The translations under genes were made by a program, and so were the position numbers. A stretch of 64,000 bases of DNA, taken from the NCBI GenBank assembly GCA_949316235.1, contig OX438759.1:11321618-11385617 (forward strand). Reading direction: 5' to 3'. This DNA is from Oegoconia quadripuncta. Lineage: Eukaryota; Arthropoda; Insecta; Lepidoptera; Autostichidae. This document shows, one piece after another, positions 43,901 through 52,800 of the stretch (position 1 is the first letter of the stretch; each line of letters begins with the position of its first letter). The notes beneath the pieces are model-generated. The model saw nothing but the letters and a program-made list of their open reading frames with translations. It did not search any database and had not been told where the DNA came from.

Positions 43901-45247
43901 TATATTTGATTACATCAGTGTCTGGATGTGATGACTAATTAAGATTAACCAGTGTGAAAGTCTAGATTTATGTCCTGTTTGAACAACCTAAAACAAGAAA
44001 GGACAAACAAATTTAAAAGACAGAACAGCACAGGGATAGGTCATAAGTTATTATGTATGGTATTTTTATGGTTCCATTACTGCATAAAATGGATTTCGTA
44101 CATAATAAATAATAATACCATGCAACTGTCTCTCCCAATAGTTGCTTTTTTCAGAGCCAGTAGATTGAGTTGATGGCTGCAGACGAGTATGGATCTAGTC
44201 ATGAGTAACAACATGAAACCAGAAGCAAACTCGGCCACAAATATCATCAAGTCATGTAATGTAACTGAATATGTTTAATTAAATTAATGAATATGTTTGA
44301 ATTGTTGCAATCTACAATAAAATATATGACATTCCCAAATTGATGTTTCTGGGAATTGCTAACTAATTGATTTCTATGATCATAGAGAGCACAATTTTTC
44401 AGTTCTTCAGATGTTTGGTCTATATCCACTCAATGAGTGTAGATCTAGTCACAAAAGGGCACTGTGCTTCTAGACCTACACCCACTTAGTAAACATAGCT
44501 TCTATTCAATCGTTGCTACAGTAAGAGTCAATTGTAGATGGTATACAAAATATAACCTAAAAGATATTCTGAAACATACCTGTGGGATTGTAGTAATGTA
44601 ATTGGACAGGACTTCATTATCTGGCCTGATCATTAAGGATAATTGAGCAGCATTAAAATTTCATAACCTAAGATTACGAAAAGGATGACAGAATAACTAG
44701 GTAGCAAGGTAGTAGTGAACATTTACATAAAACTACCTACGTTTGAGAATTTATACCTATGAAATACATCACATTAGTATAAAACACATGTAAAAAAGGA
44801 TACTGTGCTGAAACAGGTGCTCCGTACACCTTTAAACTACTGTCGGTACTTTGTTGTGTCGTTTCTGCAGTAGTGGGCGCGTTGGAACGATTCGCCGCCC
44901 GCTTGGAAAATTCCTTTCTCACGATCAATTCCAAATTATCAAGAGTTGGTGGAGCACCGTTCAACTGATTTAAGCTGAATGCCATCCATTGTTCCGTAAA
45001 AGTTTCAGCATCGATATCATATTCTTCACACAAGCGTACACCTTACACAAAACGTAAAATTGTAAACCTAGAATATTAATTCTGTAATTCGACTCTCGAG
45101 ACAATAACTTACGACGCCTAATCAAACGATATTTATACGACTCTTATTTAAAACAACATGTGGTTACTTACATTTTGCCAAAACATCTTTTTCTACATCT
45201 ATACCCAAAAATTTAAATTGCTCAGTCACCAACTCTTCGGAAGCCAT
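25939..45247 (-). CDS. POLA2: DNA polymerase alpha subunit B (POLA2), 12 exons
   Basis: In transcript order the exons are 45247-45172, 45041-44804, 44625-44580, 37522-37449, 34218-34042, 33177-33054, 31920-31796, 29502-29354, 28873-28639, 28199-27996, 26967-26784 and 26070-25939. All are GT-AG with consistent phase and total 1764 nt, 587 aa (human 598). Domains: an N-terminal helical interaction domain (about 1-100), a linker rich in S/T/P (105-175), [10 protein letters not shown] (about 155-165), an OB-fold region (about 247-336; [16 protein letters not shown] and [13 protein letters not shown]), and a calcineurin-like but inactive phosphoesterase domain ([33 protein letters not shown]). The C-terminus is [17 protein letters not shown]...QIVRI. 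Family role: the non-catalytic B subunit tethers primase and polymerase alpha at replication origins and telomeres. Introns are swollen by transposons. Confidence 0.96.
27601..27912 (-). repeat. SINE family 1, copy 2
   Basis: The T-run and ATGCACAACGGGTTGGTACTTGACC mark the 3' end. CACCAACCAAACCGAGTACTT and GATCGAACCCGCAACC are the tRNA-like head at the right. It lies in the intron between POLA2 exons 10 and 11. Confidence 0.85.
29041..29315 (-). repeat. LINE-derived dispersed fragment
   Basis: Contains CACCTGATGGAAAGCAATCACC and TACCGCTGCCGGAAGTCCGTTCC. The decayed - strand frame resembles the end of a lepidopteran LINE ([16 protein letters not shown]). It is broken by stops. It lies in the POLA2 intron next to exon 8. 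Confidence 0.5.
29619..29734 (+). repeat. Short Helitron-like repeat
   Basis: Begins ACTAATATTATAAATGCGG and ends GAAGTTGCGGGCGGAAAGCTAG. CTAG at 29731-29734 is the typical 3' terminus and is followed by T. About 116 bp, non-coding, in a POLA2 intron. Confidence 0.55.
30023..30550 (-). pseudogene. C-terminal half of a DDE_3-type transposase
   Basis: Reads [13 protein letters not shown] (second catalytic Asp). About 80 residues later comes [20 protein letters not shown] (third acid, Glu), then an acidic tail [12 protein letters not shown]. It is the 3' half of the transposase whose N-terminal half is 30519-30887. The two overlap out of frame at the deletion junction near 30545. Confidence 0.85.
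30545..30887 (-). pseudogene. N-terminal part of the same transposase
   Basis: About 115 codons with an HTH-like segment ([20 protein letters not shown]) and the linker [18 protein letters not shown]. After that the frame runs into the deletion junction. The first catalytic Asp is absent, so no active enzyme can be made from this copy. Confidence 0.75.
31097..31362 (-). pseudogene. Unidentified coding-like segment beside the deleted transposon
   Basis: An open - strand frame of about 88 codons starts after a stop near 31363. It runs [49 protein letters not shown] and ends LRNCTFI at the transposon edge. I do not recognise the family. It is not part of POLA2, because exons 7 and 8 join in phase without it. 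On the far side of the transposon the host sequence resumes as GTAAGG, a good splice donor. This may therefore be an exon, or the remnant of one, split from its donor by the insertion. Confidence 0.4.
31970..32336. repeat. Foldback MITE (palindromic)
   Basis: The left arm has AAGAACCATAGTGGAATACG, then GATCAAAAAATTTTCG and CATTCTGAAACCACC. The right arm has the complements in reverse order, and the outer ends are CAGGGTGATTTT / CGTCACCCGG. A second internal inversion repeats ACGAACAACTTTCC. Non-coding; lies in the POLA2 intron between exons 6 and 7. Confidence 0.75.
33499..33765 (+). repeat. SINE family 2, tRNA-derived (copy 1)
   Basis: Head with A box (TGGTGTAGTGGTTAGA) and B box (GGTTTCGAATCCCGCTAGG), then a body CCGAGTTATGGATGTTTTTC and tail GGAACTAGATGGCGCTGTG. 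A second copy is at 37991-38210. Tail fragments are at 2715-2765 and 52109-52195. Confidence 0.8.
33904..34021. repeat. MITE family 1, copy 4
   Basis: Begins CCAGCCTGCGTAACATGAG, has GAGTGGGATAGTTGTATATTTC, and ends ACGGGGGCTG. It ends about 20 bp downstream of the donor site of POLA2 exon 5. Confidence 0.65.
35230..36710 (-). pseudogene. Degenerate coding remnant, possibly a retroelement gag/ORF1
   Basis: Several - strand pieces read like decayed protein in shifting frames: [16 protein letters not shown] and [15 protein letters not shown] (36680-36560), [19 protein letters not shown] (about 36520), a Cys-rich stretch [10 protein letters not shown]...HKCSTC (about 35830-35760), and a longer open frame 35616-35239. 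The Cys-rich part resembles a zinc knuckle. Stops and frameshifts break it throughout, and a MITE at 35942-36187 splits it. Family not recognised. It lies in the POLA2 intron between exons 4 and 5. Confidence 0.4.
35942..36187. repeat. MITE with GCAGTCTCGACATAGATAGC ends
   Basis: The left end GCAGTCTCGACATAGATAGC is matched by its complement at about 36162-36181, and TTCGGTCGTTAA recurs inverted inside. About 246 bp. It interrupts the degenerate coding remnant around it. Confidence 0.7.
37262..37340 (-). repeat. LINE/SINE 3' tail fragment with T-run
   Basis: A run of about 23 T is followed by ATGATTGACTGGATACGCG and CACAATCTCACCTGATGG, which reads as a poly(A)-tailed 3' end on the - strand. 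It is short and lies in POLA2 intron 4. Confidence 0.45.
37991..38210 (+). repeat. SINE family 2, copy 2
   Basis: TTTGGTGTAGTAGTTAGAAAC and GGCTTCGAATCCCGCTAGG match the A and B boxes of the copy at 33499. It is slightly shorter and more diverged. It lies in the POLA2 intron between exons 3 and 4. Confidence 0.75.
39773..40868 (+). mobile_element. Non-autonomous Helitron with internal minisatellite
   Basis: Starts TCTAAATATATAAAGG (TC 5' end, preceded by A at 39772). It ends CGCGGACGAAGTCGCGGG...CTAG at 40865-40868, followed by T, with a short CGCG/CGCG hairpin before the CTAG. Insertion between A and T fits the Helitron rule. The body holds the common GAAACTGACTGACTGAC and GGCACGTAGGTTCC motifs and no Rep/helicase gene. 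It lies in POLA2 intron 3. Confidence 0.75.
40226..40770 (+). repeat. Compound minisatellite (14-bp, then 6/12-bp units)
   Basis: From 40226 to about 40612 the unit is GCTCAAAGTCGAAG, varying with ACTC and GACG. From about 40612 to 40770 it changes to GTCATAGTCAAA-type 6/12-bp units. Long open frames ([18 protein letters not shown]) follow from the repeat and carry no sign of being a gene. Confidence 0.9.
40918..40952. repeat. Short perfect hairpin
   Basis: GATGAAGCATGGACCTA-type inverted repeat: the arm GATGAAGCATGGAC at 40919 is matched by GTCCATGCTTCATC ending at 40950, with a loop of a few bases. No function claimed. Confidence 0.6.
40989..41550. repeat. MITE family 5 (GGTGTCGATTCTG ends), long copy
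   Basis: Left end TGGTGTCGATTCTG, right end CAGAATCGACACTGG, with CTCTAATTTTAAATG repeated and inverted inside. Related ends occur at 47510-47655 and 55258-55590. Lies in POLA2 intron 3. Confidence 0.65.
41551..43748. other. POLA2 intron 3, stretch without a recognised gene
   Basis: AT-rich. I see no exon of POLA2 that phase would require and no complete element. Two short hairpins lie at its right (GGAATACA/TGTATTCC at 43570 and ACCATAGGCC/GGCCTATGGT at 43631). Confidence 0.45.
43749..43889. repeat. MITE family 4, copy 2 (inverted)
   Basis: Begins GGGGCTCTATTACATAATTTC and ends GAAGTTACATAATCTAAGGGC, matching the complement of the copy at 25578-25737. Lies in POLA2 intron 3. Confidence 0.7.
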
Positions 45248-46430
45248 TTTCTGAAGTTGAAGTGAAGTTGAATAGCGAACGAATGAGAAGCAAAAGAAAA
45301 GACCGCCAATCAAAAGTTTGCGTCAGAAAGTTTCATTTCGACCATAACCCGTTTTTTTTTATATATATGTTTCGTTGCGAATCAAAAAGTTTCAATCGAT
45401 TAAAGAGAATATAATCAATGCAATCGATTTCGAACTCGTTTAAAAAGTAAATTCAGTGTTTTGTTTTTCGTTTCTGACAAAGAAAATCTAATAGGTATCA
45501 GGTACAATAGGTATTGTTGCTGTTTGTTATTTTTCGAAAAATGTTACAAATTTCAAGGGTAAGCAAAATATTGAATGTTTTAGTTAGATCATACCTACAT
45601 CCTAACTTTCGTTCGTAGTAGGTACGTATGGACCTCAGATGACAATAAAGTATAACGTCGTTGTTACATCGTTGTCGATTAATGAAGTTAAGCAATGTCT
45701 GATGCGGCCATTGCATTATTGGGTGAGCACTCTTAGCATTTCATGTTAAGGTTACGTTTTTCGGAAGGTATCTAACAAGTCGTTTCCCATTAGCGAAATT
45801 CAGCAATATGTGGCGCGGTTAGTTCATGGACCACTAGAAATGATAATAGTTCAAACAAACATACAATTTAGATTATAAAACATGATAGATAAACTTAGAT
45901 ACAGAATTTCTTCTTTTCTTCGTACTATTGGCAATCGTCAATGTATTCGGGTATTCGGGTGTCATTTCTGCCAGTGTCGAGTCGAGTTAAATGCAATTAT
46001 GAAATTATTCATATTGGTGTCTATTCGGATGTTCACCAACAAGACTAAACTGCACTAAAATTAGGTATAGTTAAGTCAAGTAACGTTTGCTATTCGGAGA
46101 ATTACAAACTTGACTTGAATTATTTTAGTTTAATCGAATTGAATTTCGTTGTTGTTTATCTTCCAAAAGTGACAGTACACTACCGAAGATCCTGGCGGCT
46201 CCTGGTGGGAACACGAAAGCTCAGTTATACTCCTATCTAACTTCCCTTTACTTGAACACAAGCAGTCAATCACTGACTTTTGCCGCCCAATATTCTGTCT
46301 TTCTCATGCATTGAAACTCGAAATAAATATACGAATTGCCTGAAATAAATGGTAATACAACAAAGCGCTACATCACTCGCCGCATTTCCGCCAAAAAGCC
46401 AAAAAAAATATTGTATCTCCGTCACACATA
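45248..46430. other. Upstream region of POLA2; nothing else identified
   Basis: Holds the POLA2 5' UTR and promoter by position. Head-to-head with the COX7A-like gene, so a first exon or promoter of that gene may lie here or up to 47900. No clear core promoter motif could be fixed by eye. Confidence 0.35.
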
Positions 46431-46436
46431 ATACCT

Positions 46437-46689
46437 AATAATAATAATTGGATGAAACACCTCTTCTATTTAATATTAACGATTCATCATCTTCTTGCCC
46501 TGGTTCCAATTTATATGGAGTCGGCGCAGTCGTGCAGTATGTTTTTTTCTCCCAATCTCCTCTATCAACCGTTACCTCATCATCACCCTTCACGCAATCC
46601 ATCCATCCTTTCCGTGGTCTTCCTCTTCCTTTCCCATCATCGACATCCATATTCATCAATTTCTTAGCCACATGCATTTCATCCCTCAA
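46437..46689 (-). pseudogene. 3' end of an RTE-like LINE ORF (fragment)
   Basis: The - strand frame reads MHVAKKLMNMDVDDGKGRGR, then PRKGWMDCVKGDD, and ends near an (AAT)n tail at 46437. GRPRK.W.DCV is the usual last motif of RTE-type reverse-transcriptase ORFs. It is truncated at the 5' side. A second tail (GGCTGATATGATGATGATAG) is at 47192-47211. Confidence 0.65.
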
Positions 46690-47486
46690 ACAATAATTAT
46701 TAATATTTATATTAATTCTAAATACTAATGATTATTGTACAATAAAAAACTTTGTCTATTGACTAATGTTTTACTCGAAATGATACTACACTAATATTAA
46801 TAATGGGAAATCAGTTCGTTTATCTAGGTCTTCATATCTTATATGACGCAATATTCGCGACAATAGAAGACTTTGATCATGGACCACACACACAGCTCAT
46901 GGTGCAATGGTTCTTAATGTGTTGTTTTGTGGCTGGATTTAAGTTGTGTTACTTCATTTCAAGGTGCTGATCTCGACTTGTTATAATTGTCAAAATATTG
47001 AATGATTTATTCAGAGCTACACGAGTTCATGTGGTCCATTTTTGTAAATCAAATTCATCGTATGGTTCATTAATTGAATGTTACGTAGATATTCGTTTTT
47101 TTAATGTTACTGTATTTGAATAATGTAATAACTAGATAATCATCCATTTTTAGCTAGTTATAGTTATATCAGCAGCAGTGGTCGTCTTTCGGCTGATATG
47201 ATGATGATAGTTATATCCAGCGTTCATAAACTAAAGCCTTCGCCTGTATGGCCCATCTTCTTTGCTCAATAATTTTTATTGGGCGCCTCACTAAGATATC
47301 AATACAATACCAAAATAGGAATTAAAAATGATGTTAGTGTAAAAAAGTGTAGACTATGGACACATATTAATTCTGTGCTGTGGGTCTATTGCTGGAAATT
47401 ACAACTAAGTAAGGACCACACGGCACCAACATTATACCAAAAAAAAGTAGAATACATCAAAGAAAGCATTACATTTATTTAACATG

Positions 47487-47818
47487 GAAACACCTCAGAC
47501 GGAAACAATGGTGTCGATTCGGTTGCACACGAACTAAACTAAAATCAGATTTAGACTGGTACTGTCACATTATATTCTTCCAGAGGGAAAAAGACAGACC
47601 TACTTTTAAATTGGTTTTAGTTTAGTTTGCGTACAACCGAATTGACACTACTGAAAATATATTTTGCTGTGAAGTTTGTGTTGCCAATCAGCGCCCTGCA
47701 TTATATTTTTCTACTATTTTTGGTCAGCAGGTTTCCATGCAATTTCATGGTAGGCCTCGGTCTAACATCGGTGCATTGGTCTAAGGGAAAAAAGTTTTCT
47801 TTCGTCTGAGGTGCCTCG
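47487..47818. repeat. Nested inverted repeats, MITE family 5 inside
   Basis: The inner pair is GGTGTCGATTCGGTTG at 47510 and CAACCGAATTGACAC ending about 47649, with ACTAAACTAAAA arms. The outer pair is CACCTCAGACG at 47491 and CGTCTGAGGTG ending about 47814. It is non-coding and lies about 100 bp upstream of the first recognised COX7A-like exon. Confidence 0.65.
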
Positions 47819-47942
47819 CGATGCTCATTATTTATTTCCTATTTCACTTAAAGTGAGCACATAGTTGACCCCCTCTGTACTTATTATATCCTATTTTGTA
47901 ATTGTTTTAATTTTCTTGCAGCGTCTTTTTCAATCTGTGCGA

Positions 47943-49796
47943 ATGATTTCAACAACATCTATTATGCGCGATAATAGGAGTCTCTTGAAATTAAAGAAGC
48001 TTCAAGCAGATTATCAGGTACAATTATAATACGTAAAGAGAATTACTTACCCACATCTTATTCTTTTTTATGCACAACGGGTTGGTATTTTACGTCAATC
48101 ACACACACCCTTGAAGATAAGGTCGAAGCGTACTGACCCGGAAACCCCAACACGTTTGGGGGACTGGCTATCTTATCTCTGAAAACCGGAACTCAACAAT
48201 GCTTTTAACATTGCTGCTTGGCGGCAAATTTAGATAAGATGGTGGTAGCTAGCCAGGCGGACATTTAAAATGCCCTACCACCAACCAAACAGAGCACTTA
48301 AAAATGTACCCCGCTGGGGATCGAACCCGCGACCTCCGTATCGTAAACCGTATGTTGTTTAAATTACAGTAACTCCACTTCATACCTAAAATTTTATCGA
48401 AGCCTATGAGAACGACGACACCGGATTCCGTTGTTTCGGCGGTCGTTTCTTTCTTCTCTCCTAGAGGCAGGCAGGCTTGTTCAGGTTGAGAATAACTCAA
48501 TAACTGTGACTTAGGACTCAGTTACTTGGGGTCAGTCAGACCACGGAGCAATACAACGAGGAAACACATTTTGCTATGAAATGGGATATGGTTATACCGC
48601 GCGGGATGATGGGAACGCGGCTCCCGTCTTCCCTCAGTTTGGGTAGTCCATAGCTTATAGTATAATATAACAATGACTTGGGCACACACAGCACGTGGCA
48701 GTCAATAAAGTCAAAAGCTACCACCTTCGACCGATGATCTCAACAAATTGACGCTTTCGCTGTGTAGTACTTAGATGATGTTTAAATAATATTAGATGTA
48801 CTAACTATGTACATGTACTATTTAGTCTACTTCTAAGTGTTTCTGTGAATGAGAAAAACCTTAATTTGTTCAGTAAATACAAACTTAAATAAGTATAAAA
48901 AAGTACAGCTACTAAAGTTTAATACAACAGAATCGGTTATATCATGTGGCGCCATCTATTGTTAAATAGCGAAAGGATGTGTGCAACGTGAATTTCATAT
49001 ATTTTTTTATTAATACATAAACGTGAAATATAAACCTCTGGTAGCATTGTATGTAATGTAACGTTTATTTACTAAAAGTGCATAAGTTGTACAATCCAAC
49101 ATCTAACTAATCGCAGAATGTGATTTTGAAGTCCTATGTTAGTAAATGTAAGAGAACATCCCGACTGATTGTTATAATGAAGTTGATTTTTATGAAAATA
49201 AAGACTGAATTAATTACATTCTAAGGCCCGTATTAATAAACCGTTCTCAAGATTGACATGGCCTCAAGGTGACGTTTGAGAATCTGTTGCATATTAAAAC
49301 AGCATCAGAAAAAATGGTCTTGAGACTGAGACGCGATCTCAATCTCAAGAACCATTTATTAATACGGGCCATAAAGTCTCGCCTATAATTTAGGAAACAT
49401 CCGCCACAGATAACGATCCCCCTAGGCATTTATGAAATGGCTAATTCAATTATCTGCTTGCGACAATCTATACCTAGCGATTGACCATATCTTACAGGAT
49501 ACTATATTTCACTTGTTCTACAAGGAACGTTGTTATCTACAAGGAACAAGTGAAATATAGTAGTAATGGATTCGTGCCCCCACCTTGTCACAATTTACGC
49601 TGCAACATCTGCATGACTCACTGAAAAACTCTAATTTCAGTGTGAAGATGGGAGACCTATATGGCTGAAGGCGGGTGTGCGTGACAGAATTATCTACAGC
49701 TTTACAATTTTCTTATGCTATGTTGGTGTTTTCAATGTGATAATGGTCATCTACAATAATGCTAAACCACCATCTTGGAACAAACCGCCATGCTAA
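47943..49796 (+). CDS. Cytochrome c oxidase subunit 7A-like protein, at least 2 exons
   Basis: Exons are 47922-48017 (open from its acceptor; first ATG at 47943) and 49641-49796, joined in phase 0. From that ATG the protein is 76 aa: MISTTSIMRDNRSLLKLKKLQADYQ, too basic at the start to be anything but a mitochondrial presequence, then CEDGRPIWLKAGVRDRI and a single membrane span (IIYSFTIFLCYVGVFNVIMVIY). The LQ..YQ.EDG.P.WLK.G..D motif is that of COX7A, a small complex IV subunit of the inner mitochondrial membrane. The first exon has an acceptor TTTTCTTGCAG, so an upstream 5' exon exists that I could not find. It may add residues before Met. AATAAA follows at 49835. Confidence 0.78.
48064..48358 (-). 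repeat. SINE family 1, copy 3
   Basis: TTTTTATGCACAACGGGTTGG at the left (3' end) and GGGGATCGAACCCGCGACC at the right (B box complement). Lies in the intron of the COX7A-like gene. Confidence 0.85.
49225..49370. repeat. MITE family 2, clean copy (146 bp)
   Basis: Perfect ends GGCCCGTATTAATAAA and its complement, with TTCTCAAGATTGA against TCTCAATCTCAAGAA forming the rest of the arms. In the intron of the COX7A-like gene. Confidence 0.85.
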
Positions 49797-49834
49797 TTAA
49801 TTTTTGGTATAGGTATCATATAAATGTTGAAGAA

Positions 49835-49840
49835 AATAAA
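49835..49840 (+). promoter_or_regulatory. Polyadenylation signal of the COX7A-like gene
   Basis: AATAAA 39 bp beyond the stop codon. Cleavage 10-30 bp further on would fall at or inside the 3' end of TRAPPC6B on the other strand. Confidence 0.6.
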
Positions 49841-49860
49841 TTATTATAATAGAATTTGAT

Positions 49861-49870
49861 TTTATTTATT
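49861..49870 (-). promoter_or_regulatory. Polyadenylation signals of TRAPPC6B
   Basis: TTTATTTATT here gives two overlapping AATAAA hexamers on the - strand, directly after the TRAPPC6B stop (49875-49877). Confidence 0.6.
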
Positions 49871-49874
49871 CTGT

Positions 49875-52800
49875 TTAACCTCGTTGAACATGTATGTGAA
49901 ACTTGCACGACGGCATTGACTGGACCTCTGCTGTAACAACACTGTTGATGGAGAGGTTTGCCAGACCCCCTCTTATGAGACCACAGGTGTAGGCCACATA
50001 CTGAAATAAGAATCATATATTACAAGTCTAGAAGAAAATGTTCAGAATGGAATAGGTGTCAAACATACTAAAGGCCTCTGAAACAACTCAATATTCCACC
50101 TTAATTACGCTTAATTAAAAAAAATTGAACTCATTGAACAAAATTCCGCTTATACAGGGTGTAACGGTTAAGTGTAGTCATATTTTAAGGGCTTGTTCTA
50201 CCCATCAATACGAACAACTTTTACTATGGGGGCAACTTCGAAATCGCGAAAAAAAAATCAGCTGTTTCATACATTGCATCGGGAGGTTATTGAAATTTTC
50301 TATGGAACAGCTGATTTTTTTTTCGCGATTTCGAAGTTGCCCCCATAGTAAAAGTTGTTCGTATTGATGGGTAGAACAAGCCCTTAAAATATGACTACAC
50401 TTAACCGTTACACGGTGTATACTTAGTTGAACTTTTGGGTCAGAAGTTCTTTTTTGCCTCAATGCCCTTTAGTCGTTAAGGAAACCTATACGACCAGCTT
50501 TTGGAAATTTTTATAATAATAAATAAGAAAATAGGTATCGCCTGTATTTTATTCCGGTCTTGCACCTTGATTTCAATTTGGGTGAAGATCGAAAACAAAT
50601 TATAATAGATATTTGATACAATACAGCCTCGACAAATAAGAAAACATGAAAAATAAAAACTTAACTTTTGTTTAAAAAGAATGAACCACGGGGTGTGATT
50701 TTCCCTGAAAATCGACGAAAAATATGTCGGGAATACTACTGTCAGACCCCCCCTAGATCAAACACTGGTAATTTGTTCTATTTAACAGAACATATCTACC
50801 TTATTTCGATTTTTATTTATGCTATAGTAAATATTCAATTAAAGAAACAATTTAGGTACAAACTCGTATACATTAACGTAACAATTTAGGTTTAGGTATA
50901 ACGGCCGCACATCATACGTAACACTGCAACCTTTGGACCGTCCGCTCCCATACATTGTTGACCATAATACCCCTGTACCCAAAGAGTATACAAAACTTAC
51001 GGAGACTGTACCTGCTGTTGGTATGGTCAAAAATTCGCTTTGTTAACAAAGCGAATTGTTGTGGTACCGTTAACGGTACCACCGATGAAATAGTGAGCGA
51101 TCATTTTTGAAGGTGAAAAATGTTTCAAGGTGAAAAATCATTTACATCTTTTTTTTATTATGCTTATGTGAACGTAGTAGAGAAGCCTTGTAAGCGCGCT
51201 ACGGTACGGGAGCTCAGCTTTTATTGGCAGTGTTACGCTTGAAGTGCGCTCGACTGTACATAATTAGTTTGATGGTTATAGCTGGGGTCCACCCTTGGGT
51301 TTAAATACGGAAATTGTACCAATGTAGCGGAAGGCATCGAGTTTTGGTTTTATGGGCAAATTCAATAACTTCACATTTTTTAATTGAACTAAGTAACAAA
51401 GTTTATCACATTATTGTGAATTGTGTTCGTAACAATGACATTTATTATTTTACTAGTACCACTCAGTAACTAATTTACTAACTTTTTTTTGATGCACACC
51501 GGGTTAGTACTTGACCTCAATCACACCTGATGTTAGTGAAGAAATGTACTGACCCGGAAACCCCAACATATTTGGGGGAACTGGCTATCTTATCTCTGAC
51601 AACCGGAACACAACAATTCTATTAAAACATTGCTGATTGACGGCAGATTTAGATAAGATGGTGGTAGCTAGCCAGGCGGACATTTAAAATGCCCTGCCAC
51701 TAACGAAACCGAGTACTTAAACATGTACCCCGCTGGGGATCGAACCCGCGACCGGCGATTCGTAAACCCAATGTAGTTTACATTGACCCATGGAGGCGGC
51801 CAAAACCTAGTAATAATTGAACGTCTTTCGTTCGTAACATTACGTACCACATTCGAAAATGGTTTTATATACTGAGGGCGGAGTGCGAGTTTTGTTTCGA
51901 CTTAACTTTACTACCGCGTTTACGTGACGATTTGTATGAAGAAATATACAGCGCCTCTAGCGGATAGTTTGCAAAACGATTTTTTCATAGATACTTTTTG
52001 CATAAACGCGAACGCGATGGTTTACCTTTAGTTAAAAACGAGACAATACTCTCACTTCGCACACAGATATGGACACGCGTAGCAGAGTTATGAAAGTTTT
52101 CATTAAAAATGAAGGTAGTTTACAAAAAAAAAATATTTGTGTCATATCAAGCATATAGTGTGGAACTAAACGCGCTGTGTGTATGTCCAAGGATATTTAT
52201 TTATCATTATGTTAGCAGACAGTTTGTTTTTTCGACATTAATTTGTTGTTCTGACATACATTTCTTTTTCCGACATTACTTTTTTTCGCAATAATTAGGA
52301 CACTTAACCTTTCCAATCAAGTGGGCCGCAGAGCAAAGTATCCTCATTGGAATAACGACCATAATGTAGTAATCGTCGTTCATACATCATTCAGAAAATA
52401 GGAAGTTAAGCACCTATTGACAACTAAATGGTAGTCTTCAGGAAATTTAGAATCAATATAAATAAATATTTTGGGCACTTACACCAATCATTTAGTCCCA
52501 AACTATAAGTTTGTACTATGGATACTAGGCAATGGATACATACATATTCCGTGCATACATACATAATGTCATGTCTGTTTCCCGTAGGGGTAGGCAGAGA
52601 CCACAGACTTCCACTTGCTACAATCTTATAAAAACAACTTACAAAACTATTTATTAAACATTCATGACTCGAAAATAACTAATTATGTAAGATGTTACAT
52701 ACATTTACCCCCACGCCAGCAAGATTCAAACCCACGAGAATTGATTTCGAAGGATATTTGATGACTAATTGGTATAGTGGGTCACTACCCACCTTACCCT

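Noticed and set aside
50125..50462. Two similar frames of 80 and 85 codons on opposite strands
   Set aside because: They are the two arms of one palindrome read on both strands.
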